Shown piece after piece: positions 1-8,426 of a DNA stretch of 20,040 nucleotides; within the stretch, counting starts at the first letter, position 1; each line of letters opens with the position of its first letter. The notes under the pieces were generated by a model that saw only the letters and a program-made list of their open reading frames with translations, searched no databases and had not been told where the DNA came from. Both the position numbers and the translations under genes were made by a program. This stretch comes from a virus: the IMG/VR virus record IMGVR_UViG_3300020595_000245, positions 1-20,040 of that record; one strand, written 5' to 3'.

Positions 1-513
1 AGTGTCTAATGAAGCCAATGAAGCAGTTGTAGCACCCGCTACCTCTACAACACCTGTTCCTGCGTCTGTTAACTGAATCAAACCAGCTGAACAATCTACA
101 GATGAAGTAGCATTCCAAAGGAATGTATCGTTCTTCTTTTTCATTTGGTTAACGATTAACTCGCTATAAGTCTCAGCAAGTTTCCAAGTAGTGTTGTATG
201 AACCAGCATCTAGAGACGAAATACCTAAGTATTTAGTGTCTAAGTCTTTCAAACATAGAGAATCGAATGATTGTCTACCACAAACTTGAATGTTGCGTTG
301 AGTGAATGTTGCTGAACCAGATGGCGTAGTAGCACATCCATAACCTTCGGCAACGTATAAGTCTACTTCAAAAAGGTTAAGAGGTTCGATATACTTTATA
401 TTTTCCTGAACCGATGTATACTCGGCTGTGTTCCCTGTATATACGATTTTGGGAACGATTTTACCCGCAGTTTGATTTGAAAAATCCGCGAGTGCTGATA
501 CGTTTAAACTCAT
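1..513 (-). CDS. Major capsid protein, N-terminal part (3' end beyond the left edge)
   Basis: The first 171 codons are visible, beginning MSLNVSALADF at 513, and the frame stays open to base 1. The visible part contains the stretches FTQRNIQVCGRQ and LCLKDLD, then AGSYNTTWKLAETYSE and a lysine-rich segment before FLWNATSS. I associate this pattern with the N-terminal half of capsid-type structural proteins of Bacteroidota phages (recall, not a search). The gene follows an XkdF-type protease and an acidic scaffold, which is where a capsid gene is expected. It is not coupled to the upstream gene. It has its own A/T-rich leader with two AACTTAAAA copies and no Shine-Dalgarno site, consistent with strong independent translation. 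The fold cannot be confirmed because the C-terminal part is missing; another abundant structural protein is the main alternative. Confidence 0.72.
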   Translation of the reverse strand, partial: MSLNVSALADFSNQTAGKIVPKIVYTGNTAEYTSVQENIKYIEPLNLFEVDLYVAEGYGCATTPSGSATFTQRNIQVCGRQSFDSLCLKDLDTKYLGISSLDAGSYNTTWKLAETYSELIVNQMKKKNDTFLWNATSSVDCSAGLIQLTDAGTGVVEVAGATTASLASLDT

Positions 514-516
514 TTT

Positions 517-533
517 ATTTTAAGTTTTAAGTT
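517..533 (-). promoter_or_regulatory. A-rich translation leader of the capsid gene
   Basis: Read on the minus strand this is a tandem AACTTAAAACTTAAAAT just upstream of the capsid ATG at 513. The 10-mer AACTTAAAAT occurs again just upstream of the scaffold gene at 1221-1230. Bacteroidota often initiate translation from A-rich leaders without a Shine-Dalgarno sequence, so I infer an initiation enhancer. A transcription signal cannot be excluded. Confidence 0.4.
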
Positions 534-541
534 ATTATTAG

Positions 542-1210
542 TTATTTTTTAGAAAATCTTTCCATTACTAAATCGAACCTTTTAGCATTGAATACCTCTG
601 CTGTTGGTTTGATTGATTTGTCTGTGGACATCATTTCTGGCATTGATTTGTCAGTTGCTGGTGAATCCTCGTATTCAGCCATTTTAGCTTTAAGTGCTTC
701 CATTTCATCCTTTAGAGATTTCATTTCATCCTTAACTGCTTCAACAATAGCTTTCACTACATCGCCCATACCGGCTTCCTCATCCATCATTGCTTCGGCT
801 TCCTCTTCTTCAGTTTCGCCTTCAAATCCGGTTTTTTCTACGTCTACACCTTCAATAGATGCTGGTTGTTCAACTTCACCATCGATAGCAAGTTCCTCAC
901 CTTCACGTTTCTCGATTTCCGCTTCGCTAGTGTATTCAACAACTTTGCCGTCCTCAACTTTAATCACCGCCCCATCCTCTAAACGATGTTCTCCGTCAGG
1001 TGCTGTAAGTTCTTGTCCGTCTGCTGTTCTAACTCTAACTTCGCTTCCAACCTTGAGTTCGTCGCCTGGGAAAATGATTGTGAACGCTTTGTTTTCGTCC
1101 ATAATCTCACCAAACGTTTCGTTTGATGTTTCCTCAACAACCGCTTCAGTAGGGGCTTCTGTCAATGAAAAATGTTGCTTTACTAACTCTTTAAGTTCGT
1201 TGCTAGTCAT
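542..1210 (-). CDS. Acidic capsid scaffold-like protein
   Basis: This 222-residue, very acidic protein lies directly upstream of the capsid gene. Residues about 52-98 carry repeated short motifs (VRTADGQEL, APDGEHRLEDG, KVEDGKVV) that I recognise from head genes of Bacteroidota phages. A Glu-rich linker follows, then a likely coiled coil at about 147-183 (VKDEMKSLKDEMEALKAKM), and a short basic C-terminus ending RFSKK. Acidic, helical and next to protease and capsid is the usual profile of a scaffolding protein whose basic tail contacts the capsid shell and which the prohead protease may remove; that role is inferred. The start at 1210 follows a 32-nt A-rich leader containing AACTTAAAAT. The opposite-strand reading frame over this gene is a serine-rich shadow. 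Confidence 0.68.
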   Translation of the reverse strand: MTSNELKELVKQHFSLTEAPTEAVVEETSNETFGEIMDENKAFTIIFPGDELKVGSEVRVRTADGQELTAPDGEHRLEDGAVIKVEDGKVVEYTSEAEIEKREGEELAIDGEVEQPASIEGVDVEKTGFEGETEEEEAEAMMDEEAGMGDVVKAIVEAVKDEMKSLKDEMEALKAKMAEYEDSPATDKSMPEMMSTDKSIKPTAEVFNAKRFDLVMERFSKK

Positions 1211-1220
1211 TTTTTGATTG

Positions 1221-1230
1221 ATTTTAAGTT
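1221..1230 (-). promoter_or_regulatory. A-rich translation leader of the scaffold gene
   Basis: The minus-strand 10-mer AACTTAAAAT lies about 10 nt upstream of the scaffold ATG. The same 10-mer precedes the capsid gene at 517-526. These are the two genes in the head block that do not overlap their upstream neighbour, so the element may provide independent initiation. It is not a Shine-Dalgarno sequence. Confidence 0.35.
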
Positions 1231-1242
1231 TTTAGAATAGTT

Positions 1243-1425
1243 TTACTCCAACGTAATATCAAGGGGCGTTGGATTTCCCCCTTTTTCGTGTTTGAATGAA
1301 TCGTGTAGCTGGGCATAGCATATAGCACTTGCCTGCTTTGTAGTATATTCATCACTTATTTGTTCTATACATCTACCGATGAATACATCTCTATCTTCTC
1401 CTGCTTTTCTGTTCGGTATTGGCAT
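1243..1425 (-). CDS. Small conserved phage head-region protein
   Basis: A 60-residue protein beginning MPIPNRKAGEDRDVFIGRCI with ASAICYAQLHDSF near its middle. The arrangement FIGRC, about 20 residues, then A-x-x-C-Y-x-Q is a pattern I recall from small proteins near portal, protease and capsid genes of many phages. Its function is unknown to me. The two cysteines might form a disulfide or bind metal, which is speculative. The ATG overlaps the stop of the upstream small membrane protein by one base (TAATG at 1423-1427), indicating coupled translation. A 32-nt leader separates it from the scaffold gene downstream. Confidence 0.7.
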   Translation of the reverse strand: MPIPNRKAGEDRDVFIGRCIEQISDEYTTKQASAICYAQLHDSFKHEKGGNPTPLDITLE

Positions 1426-1601
1426 TATCGTTTGTATTTATTCATTGTGTCAACTAAGGCTTGTGAACCAATATATGCTACAGCAATGTATGTCCAATCA
1501 CCTGAAGTAAGTGAACCAAATATTGCTAATAAAGTAGCTATAGAAAATACTATAAACTTTCTACTTGCCCATTTACCTAAAAATCTGTCTATTATTCCCA
1601 T
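1425..1601 (-). CDS. Small two-helix membrane protein, holin-like
   Basis: A 58-residue ORF, MGIIDRFLGKWASRKF... to ...DTMNKYKR, that fills the space between the protease and the next small gene exactly. Its ATG shares one base with the protease stop (1599-1603) and its stop shares one base with the next ATG. It has a basic N-terminus, a hydrophobic segment at about 17-33 (IVFSIATLLAIFGSL), a second weaker one at about 38-50 (YIAVAYIGSQALV), and a basic tail. Such small two-helix proteins with charged ends are often phage holins, but this one sits in the head module rather than beside a lysin, so a head or membrane role is equally possible. The gene is short and easily missed by length cut-offs. 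Confidence 0.72.
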   Translation of the reverse strand: MGIIDRFLGKWASRKFIVFSIATLLAIFGSLTSGDWTYIAVAYIGSQALVDTMNKYKR

Positions 1602-3364
1602 TATACTAGTTTTGTTAGTTTATTTACAAAATATCCTTCTACAGATACACCTTTTACTTTACCTTGCTTGATGTAATCATTCCAAAAGTCATCATTGTCG
1701 ATTTTGAATAAGCCAAACCAGGTTCCTTTTGGTAAATCATAACCAAACACATTAGATTTATCTGTTTTAGGTTCATTGATTAACCAGCTTTCTGCTACAT
1801 AAATACCATCAACCATAGAATCCATATCGTGTTCTAAGTTGATATTATCAGCGTTTTTACTTTTAGCAAATGCGTATGCTATTTTTTTAATAGTATCCTC
1901 TGTAAAATATACGTAATACTTTTCTCCATCCTCATCTCTACGTTCTATAAGTTTATTTGGAACCATAATAGGTGTAGCAACGATTTGTTGTTCATCCATT
2001 TGTTCCTGAGAGAATGATAATCTACCATCAGCTAACAGATTAGTTAATGTATCGTTATTTAATGAAGTAGCATCAGCACGTCTATCTAATACAGCACTTG
2101 GACGTTTTCTATCACTTGCTTTATCCTTTCTAGGTATAATAAATGCTTGCCAGAAATGTTGGCAGTTTTTACCTCCTTTATAAGTGAAAATATCATAGAA
2201 ACGTTGTCCTTGTAAACCGAATCCTTCATTAGCACCCTGAATAGTAAGTTTGTTGATGTCTTCCTTACGGAACCATTTACCTGCTTTAATAACGTTTTGA
2301 CAAAATGTTCTACTATTATTACCTACAGATTCTGTGCCATCGTATCGAGTGTATCTATATAATACTTTCCATTGTCCATAATCATCAACAGATGGTTGAT
2401 TTTCCTTACTAGCACCTTTTATTTGTCCTACAGAAGCAACAAATGTGTCAAAGTTAAAATCCGCGTCTAAACGCACTGCCTTTTTTAAGTCATAGCCCTC
2501 GGTGCTTAAATCTTCTTCATCGATACCTACGTTTAATAACGCGTCTAAAACGACATCCTTTAGCTTATCCTCTAAGTCAGTAATGTAATCATCTGCTGAA
2601 AATAGTTCATCGTGTGAACCACAAGGCATATAATATGTTTTACCAGCAACCTTATATTCGTGCCAGCTATCCATTGAACATCCATATTTAGGAGATTGTG
2701 CCCTTGCTTCCTCTGCTGTTGTATAATAAGGCATTCTATCAGGTGTTAAACCTACTCTAGCCATTTCCTGCTTGATTAACTCCTCTATAATAACAGATTC
2801 TAAGTTAGTTTCAGGAACGCAGTTAGGAACTTTACGTCCGTTTTTAGTTTTTAATCCTATTGCTTTATAGCCTGGTTGGCAAGCATCATCTAAATCAAAA
2901 CCGATTTCATTTTCAGTAGATAACTCCTCACCTGCTTGACGTAGTTTTTTCTCACTCCAAGGTAATGCTTCAGCACCACCCCATAGTAAATAACTAATGT
3001 AGCCACAGGCAGAATAGTCTTTCCTTTCTAATGCTAACTCATAGTTGTCCTTTTGTCTCAATAAAAACGAACGCATACGACGGATTGTATCTAATGATAG
3101 ATTTTCTCCGTTAGCAAGTTGTTGGGCACGAACTTTACCTACCTGAGTAGCACATTTATTGCCGTTTTCCTTGTTTAACTCGATTCCACGTTTAGCATTA
3201 GCGATTGCTTTTTTAGGATAGTCATTGTATGTTTCAAACTCCTCCTTATTAAATGCTAAAAAGTCTATTTCAATAGCTGGATTTTCTACGAATGCGATAG
3301 CATCTACACCATCTAGTAATCCATCCTCGATTTCGAGTTTTACTATTTTAGGTTGCTTTGTCAT
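1601..3364 (-). CDS. Multi-module prohead protease, XkdF-like C-terminal domain
   Basis: A 587-residue mosaic. Residues 12-38 (EDGLLDGVDAIAFVENPAIE) match the usual N-terminus of XkdF-type proteins. Residues 49-145 are a helical module around KCATQVGKVRAQQLANGE and YSACGYISYLLWGG. Two short cysteine modules follow: CQPGYKAIG to VPNCVP (162-184) and YGCS...YYMPCGSHDE (227-253). Residues 335-405 (YRYTR, FCQNVI, WFRKEDINKL, YKGGKNCQHFW) resemble modules I have seen at the ends of MuF and protease proteins. The XkdF-like domain is at about 461-580, with NLEHD (H512) and VKGVSVEGYF (S574) as candidate catalytic residues. It would process scaffold and capsid during head assembly. The start at 3364 overlaps the tape-measure stop as ATGA. 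Protease assignment is from domain recognition; catalysis is inferred. Confidence 0.72.
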   Translation of the reverse strand: MTKQPKIVKLEIEDGLLDGVDAIAFVENPAIEIDFLAFNKEEFETYNDYPKKAIANAKRGIELNKENGNKCATQVGKVRAQQLANGENLSLDTIRRMRSFLLRQKDNYELALERKDYSACGYISYLLWGGAEALPWSEKKLRQAGEELSTENEIGFDLDDACQPGYKAIGLKTKNGRKVPNCVPETNLESVIIEELIKQEMARVGLTPDRMPYYTTAEEARAQSPKYGCSMDSWHEYKVAGKTYYMPCGSHDELFSADDYITDLEDKLKDVVLDALLNVGIDEEDLSTEGYDLKKAVRLDADFNFDTFVASVGQIKGASKENQPSVDDYGQWKVLYRYTRYDGTESVGNNSRTFCQNVIKAGKWFRKEDINKLTIQGANEGFGLQGQRFYDIFTYKGGKNCQHFWQAFIIPRKDKASDRKRPSAVLDRRADATSLNNDTLTNLLADGRLSFSQEQMDEQQIVATPIMVPNKLIERRDEDGEKYYVYFTEDTIKKIAYAFAKSKNADNINLEHDMDSMVDGIYVAESWLINEPKTDKSNVFGYDLPKGTWFGLFKIDNDDFWNDYIKQGKVKGVSVEGYFVNKLTKLV

Positions 3365-5352
3365 AATGTTCTTCTTTGATTGATTTTTCTGTCGGCATCA
3401 ACGCTACTAACTACATCGCCAGCAAGCACGTATGCTTTTACAGCACCTCCTTGTTGTCCGTTTTGTGATTGTCCTGTATTACCTCCTGTTGTTTGTCCTT
3501 CACCTAATGATGGGGCACCTAAAGCACCGAAACCACCTCCTGATGTCATAGTTCCAGCACCAAATCCTCCACTACCACCACTTGATGTTCCACCTATACT
3601 TCCACCACCACTACCAGCACTTTCAAATGTAGTTGATTGGATTTTTTTAAGGTTTGCTAATGCGAAGGCACCTGCTAAACCTGCTTGAATATATGGATAA
3701 GCTGGGAATATAGCTGTTAATGGAGAAGCATTTGCTGTGCTAAACGCATTTTGAACCGCTAAAATACCATTCATTGTTGCTTGTGCTAGTTGGGCACCTT
3801 TAGCGATTTGAAACGCTTTTTTCTGTCGTTTCTCATCCTCACCCGCAAAGGCATCTGCTAACGCAATAACCGCGTTAAACCCGTCGTTTGCTAGCTGTAT
3901 TTTAGCATCACGTAAATCAGCTTCATCTTGTGCTTTCTGTTCGTTGATTGCTGTTTCCTCATCAGCTAATGCTTTGGCATTTTCTGCTGTAGCATCATTA
4001 TATTGTTCCTGAAGTATTAACGCTTCATTAGCATATTTTTCCTTAATAGCTAGTTTAGCTTGTTCTGTTAAATCCTCTTGTTCTAACTCCTTAGTTTGTT
4101 GTTCCTGAAGTCTAAGTAAATCATTAGCAAACCTAACATCTAAAGCATCTTGGGCATCCTTAGCTTGTGCTTCTGCTAACTTACGTCTCGATTCAGCACG
4201 TGCTTCTAATGCGGATAACTCATTTGCTGTTTCCTTATCTAGTTGTGCTTGTCTCTCAGTTCGTGCTTTTTCATCAATATCATCTATTTGATTATTGTAT
4301 TGGGCACGTTTATTTTTTAACGTTAATAACGTTTTTTCTATCTCAGCTGTTCCTTCATCTAACTCTGTTGTATCACCTGAGAATATAGATTGACTAATAG
4401 AATCATTTAAGTCCAATACAGCTTGATTTAGTCCAAAATCCTTACCAAATGCTTTACCTAACTTATCTACACCCATTAATAATAAACGTAATGGTGCTGT
4501 TAAAAAGTTTAGAATACCTGATAATATGGTTTGGTTTCTCTCTGCTGTAGCTATTTGTTCCTTTTTAATCTCCTCTTGTGCTACAAGCTGTGCTTCTAAA
4601 CCATTAATAACCTCATTTGTTTGAGATATTTTGATTGCTAGAATCTCCTTATCTGTTTTACCTTGACGTTTTAATACATCGGTAGATGCTTCTGTTGCCT
4701 CTAATGCTAGTTGTGCTTGATTAGTTTGTTCCTTAGCAATATCTAAGTTGGCTTGTCCTGCTGAAGCACCTAATCCTAATACACCAATGAACTTCTCCCA
4801 GTTAGCAATCAATAAACCTACAGCAACTACTAAAGCACCAATACCAGTTGCTATTAAGGCACCTTTTAATGCTGTAGCACCTCTAACACCTGAAGCAAAT
4901 GCTAGTTTGAATGATTTACCTAAGTTAATATTTGAGTTAGCAAGTAGTTTTTGTGTCGCAACTATACCATTACTAGCATCTCTTAAACCTGATACTACAC
5001 CAATAACACCTAACAACTTACGTTCAGCATCCTCTATAGCCTCACTTGAAGCACCAAAAGCAATAAATCCAGCTGATACAGCACCTACGGCACCAGTTAA
5101 GCCTGTAAACGCATCTACTAATGCTGTAGCACGTTGTTCCTTATCTAAACCTTCGATTTGTAGTTCGAAATCCTTTAGTTTACCACGTGATGAGGCTACT
5201 TGCTTAGATAGTTCCTTAAACTCTTGACTACCAATATCAGCGGTTTTGAGTTGGGACTCTAATGTAGAGATACCTTCCTCTAAATCATTAATGTTGTTGA
5301 TTGCTGTATCAACCCCATTTATTTTTATACTATATACTTTTTCCTGTGCCAT
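3361..5352 (-). CDS. Tail tape measure protein
   Basis: 663 residues, begins MAQEKVYSIKINGVDTAI. The N-terminal region is helical with coiled-coil character (about 22-75). Two hydrophobic stretches follow, at about 85-105 and 160-183 (ALIATGIGALVVAVGLLIAN), then long Ala/Glu/Gln-rich coiled coil (about 340-505), a second hydrophobic patch and a Gly/Ser-rich linker (about 577-645). The C-terminus VKAYVLAGDVVSSVDADRKI followed by NQRRTL is one I associate with tape measures of Bacteroidota phages. The tape measure sets tail length and is threaded in the tail tube. At roughly 1.5 angstrom per residue the tail would be near 100 nm, within the siphovirus range. The start is coupled to the upstream gene by TAATG at 5350-5354. 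Proline-rich frames on the opposite strand are shadows of the glycine-rich segment. Confidence 0.87.
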   Translation of the reverse strand: MAQEKVYSIKINGVDTAINNINDLEEGISTLESQLKTADIGSQEFKELSKQVASSRGKLKDFELQIEGLDKEQRATALVDAFTGLTGAVGAVSAGFIAFGASSEAIEDAERKLLGVIGVVSGLRDASNGIVATQKLLANSNINLGKSFKLAFASGVRGATALKGALIATGIGALVVAVGLLIANWEKFIGVLGLGASAGQANLDIAKEQTNQAQLALEATEASTDVLKRQGKTDKEILAIKISQTNEVINGLEAQLVAQEEIKKEQIATAERNQTILSGILNFLTAPLRLLLMGVDKLGKAFGKDFGLNQAVLDLNDSISQSIFSGDTTELDEGTAEIEKTLLTLKNKRAQYNNQIDDIDEKARTERQAQLDKETANELSALEARAESRRKLAEAQAKDAQDALDVRFANDLLRLQEQQTKELEQEDLTEQAKLAIKEKYANEALILQEQYNDATAENAKALADEETAINEQKAQDEADLRDAKIQLANDGFNAVIALADAFAGEDEKRQKKAFQIAKGAQLAQATMNGILAVQNAFSTANASPLTAIFPAYPYIQAGLAGAFALANLKKIQSTTFESAGSGGGSIGGTSSGGSGGFGAGTMTSGGGFGALGAPSLGEGQTTGGNTGQSQNGQQGGAVKAYVLAGDVVSSVDADRKINQRRTL

Positions 5353-8300
5353 TATTTTTTACGTTGTATTACTTGCCACTCATTATTTAATAGCTGTGCC
5401 GTCATACCATCATATGGTGTTGTTAATGGTTCCTCAGCATTACCATCTATAGTTGTTCCTCCTAATGGTGTTATATTTACTACCTTTGAAGCACCTAATG
5501 TTCCATCACTAGTAAACCTAAGTTGTAGTCTATCCTCAGCAATACTACCACTTGGAATATAGATTGTAGATGTTCCATTTACCCCTGCCCACCTAATATG
5601 AGTGTGGAAGTTAGTTAGATTACTACCTGTCATATAATATTCCATTGAAGCAGACATTTCTAAATCCAAATACGACTCATATTGTAATCCTTGTCTCCAT
5701 AGATTACCTACTATCACTTCATTATTATCAAACTCTGTTATAGCTTCTGTAGGTTGTAATGCTACGATGTTTTGTGAACCACTTTCTATACTAAGATTGC
5801 CTGATTGGTTTACAATAAATAGATTATTTACACTACCAGATGCTGAAACATTATCGCCAAATATTTGGATATTACCTTCTGTCTCAATCAGGTTATTATT
5901 ATTACCTACGATTGTAGTATCAACAGCTAAACCACTTACATAGTTTCCATTACCTTGTATATTAACGTTTGTAGCACGTTCATCAATGTAGTTTATACCA
6001 TTACTAACATTGCGAGTTGGAATATTTGTTCTATTTGGTTTCCAAACTACCTCATTTGAACCACTAAAATATCTAAATCCATCTCTACTAGATGCTTGCG
6101 ATATAATAGTTCCATCTGTTAGTGGTAATCCGGTTTCGAAATCAACATAATCTACTCTGCCAGTATCTAAGTCTAAACCATCATTTGATACTCTGGCATC
6201 TACATAATCATTACCACCGAAATCACCTACAGCAATACGTCTACGAGGGTATTTTAGTTTTTGTGTAGGTGTTTTTAACAACTCAACCTTAGTAGATTGT
6301 TCGTTTGTTAGGTTAGCACCCATTATTTTATTAATACGATAGTAATGTCCGTCAATATGGATTTTATCATTTAATCTAATATCTGGAATATCACTAGGTG
6401 ATAGTTTTACATTTAATGTAATCAATCTAGCATCTATATCGTATAACTCATTTACATACTCAGCCCAATAAACGTGGAACGCATCATTTTCAGTTTCGCT
6501 ATTAACGAACTGCTGGTGATAATCCGCGTGTTGTGGATTATTAAAATGTAAATCTAATGATGCTGTAGTAGTAGGTAAAGCATTTACGTGATGGAATACT
6601 GGATGTTGAGTTTGTGCTTGGACAACATCGCTATCATCCTGAAAATACCATTCACCAGAAGCACCAGTTCTAATAAGGTTATTATTTGTTTTTTTACCTA
6701 AATAGTGTAATAATCTAGGTTTATATACCATTCTAAGTTGTTCCTGATTCTCACCTTTAGCAGAATATATTTGTGGAACAATAAATGTAGTATCTCCTTG
6801 AATATAACGCATTGGTGTAGGTGCGAAATAGCTACCTATTTCCTTCACACCTATAGCTAAATCTGCTTCACTCTCGTATGTAGTGCTACCGAATGTTGTT
6901 GCTAAAACGTCTTGCGAATACTCATTAAAATAATCCTTATCCTCCTCATCACTAAAATAGATGTTTTTAGGATTACTCGCCAACGGATGTCTAATCTCAT
7001 ATTTAATCGATTTATCTACCTTATCACTCCAATCAACAATACTACCAGCATCTCTCCAATCATTAAATGTTTCAATATTAATAATAGTAGGAGTCTCAGG
7101 TAATGGTTCTATTACTAAGTTAAACTTCTGGATTACACCATTTAGAAAATCTATTACTTTATCCTTATCATTAAATAAACCACCTAAGTTTACATTACCA
7201 CCTCTAATAGCTTGTGGTGATTGATAACAACTAAAGTATGTTTGAGTTCCTGAGTTTAACTCTAATGTAGATGCTGAATCGTTAGTATTATATTGTATTC
7301 TAACTTCAAGAACATCTGCTGTGGTTAATGGGACATTTACCCATTGAGTAGTAAAGTTTCCAAATAAAGGAGATGAAGCAGGATTTGTATTATATTTTTG
7401 TAATCGTTGTGTTGATTGTATTAAAGAACCATTTTTATATAAACCAACTACTAGTGTAGCAATGTCTACTTGCGTAATACCTGATATAGTAAATGGTAGA
7501 TTAACATTAAATGAATAATCACCATTGTTAACAGCCCTAAATGTGCTACCTGCTGTATCCCAAGCACCAGCATTATCGTAAATCTCAGTATTAAAATCTA
7601 CTTCCTGCCAAACAAATGTTGAAGCCCCAGAGTATGATTGTGGGGCATCATTATATGCTTTGAATGATTGAGAGACAGGCGAAATAAAGGCACCACCTCT
7701 AGTAGCATCTTGAGTCGATATCATATACACACTATCAAAATAGGCATCATCAAAAAACGATGAAGTATAAGTATAGTTAGTTGTATCAAATATTTTATCA
7801 ATCATTGTTCTCAACCTAATAGCTGGTTGAAAATCTGCTGGTATTAATGGGTAGTTATTATTTGTAAATGTGTTAACTTGCCCTCCATTCTGGATTAATG
7901 TAGAGTTTACATCATTTTGTTCAGCACCATATTCTATTAACGGATAAACTACTTCACCATTGAATAAGTTATTATCCCAGCTAGCTGTAATATTATTGTA
8001 TGTTAGATTATGGTTGTATTCTGTCCAATCTAAATCACCAAATGTTAAATCCTCTATTTGATACTTAAAATCAATAGTTTCATTTACTACTACTACATTA
8101 TATATTGTATCACCATTGTTATCTGTGATTACGTTTTCTAAGTAGATATTACCACTAAAAATCTCCTGCCCATCATCTAATACTTGACAAGGTAATGTTT
8201 TAATAAATGATGTAGCAGGTGTAGCACCTATATCGTATAGATTACCAAAGTAAGTATCATTAATGTTTGTAGATGGTAAAGCAAATGTTTGTGAAGTAAT

Positions 8301-8426
8301 ACCGAATACCTTACCAATATCACCTGATTCAATAGCTGAAATATCTAATAAAAATGCTTCCTCATTAAAAACATCTAAATCGTATTTCTCGTTATTCTCG
8401 TTATATGCCCTTAGTATTGTTGCCAT
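5352..8426 (-). CDS. Large tail/baseplate hub-like protein with beta-helix repeats
   Basis: 1024 residues, the largest protein of the window. The N-terminal domain (LDISAIESGDIGKVFGITSQ, FALPSTNINDTYFGNL) resembles tail tip or baseplate proteins of Bacteroidota phages. A middle region at about 660-730 (VKLSPSDIPDIRLNDKIHID, YYRINKIMGANL) has the beta-rich look of hub proteins. Residues about 811-890 are rich in N-x-G and G-x-N repeats (NIQGNGNYVSG, IVGNNNNLIE), suggesting a beta-helix or beta-roll. The last 100 residues end with ITPLGG, TIDGN, LTTPYDGMTAQL, typical of phage adhesin C-termini. A combined hub and receptor-contacting role is inferred. It is coupled by TAATG to both neighbours and immediately precedes the tape measure. 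Exact role uncertain; tail structural protein is well supported. Confidence 0.68.
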   Translation of the reverse strand: MATILRAYNENNEKYDLDVFNEEAFLLDISAIESGDIGKVFGITSQTFALPSTNINDTYFGNLYDIGATPATSFIKTLPCQVLDDGQEIFSGNIYLENVITDNNGDTIYNVVVVNETIDFKYQIEDLTFGDLDWTEYNHNLTYNNITASWDNNLFNGEVVYPLIEYGAEQNDVNSTLIQNGGQVNTFTNNNYPLIPADFQPAIRLRTMIDKIFDTTNYTYTSSFFDDAYFDSVYMISTQDATRGGAFISPVSQSFKAYNDAPQSYSGASTFVWQEVDFNTEIYDNAGAWDTAGSTFRAVNNGDYSFNVNLPFTISGITQVDIATLVVGLYKNGSLIQSTQRLQKYNTNPASSPLFGNFTTQWVNVPLTTADVLEVRIQYNTNDSASTLELNSGTQTYFSCYQSPQAIRGGNVNLGGLFNDKDKVIDFLNGVIQKFNLVIEPLPETPTIINIETFNDWRDAGSIVDWSDKVDKSIKYEIRHPLASNPKNIYFSDEEDKDYFNEYSQDVLATTFGSTTYESEADLAIGVKEIGSYFAPTPMRYIQGDTTFIVPQIYSAKGENQEQLRMVYKPRLLHYLGKKTNNNLIRTGASGEWYFQDDSDVVQAQTQHPVFHHVNALPTTTASLDLHFNNPQHADYHQQFVNSETENDAFHVYWAEYVNELYDIDARLITLNVKLSPSDIPDIRLNDKIHIDGHYYRINKIMGANLTNEQSTKVELLKTPTQKLKYPRRRIAVGDFGGNDYVDARVSNDGLDLDTGRVDYVDFETGLPLTDGTIISQASSRDGFRYFSGSNEVVWKPNRTNIPTRNVSNGINYIDERATNVNIQGNGNYVSGLAVDTTIVGNNNNLIETEGNIQIFGDNVSASGSVNNLFIVNQSGNLSIESGSQNIVALQPTEAITEFDNNEVIVGNLWRQGLQYESYLDLEMSASMEYYMTGSNLTNFHTHIRWAGVNGTSTIYIPSGSIAEDRLQLRFTSDGTLGASKVVNITPLGGTTIDGNAEEPLTTPYDGMTAQLLNNEWQVIQRKK

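Noticed and set aside
588-1217. Long plus-strand serine/threonine-rich reading frame
   Set aside because: Shadow of the acidic Glu-rich scaffold gene; composition follows from its reverse complement and the gene order is on the minus strand.
3380-3688. Proline-rich plus-strand reading frame
   Set aside because: Shadow of the glycine-rich C-terminus of the tape measure protein.
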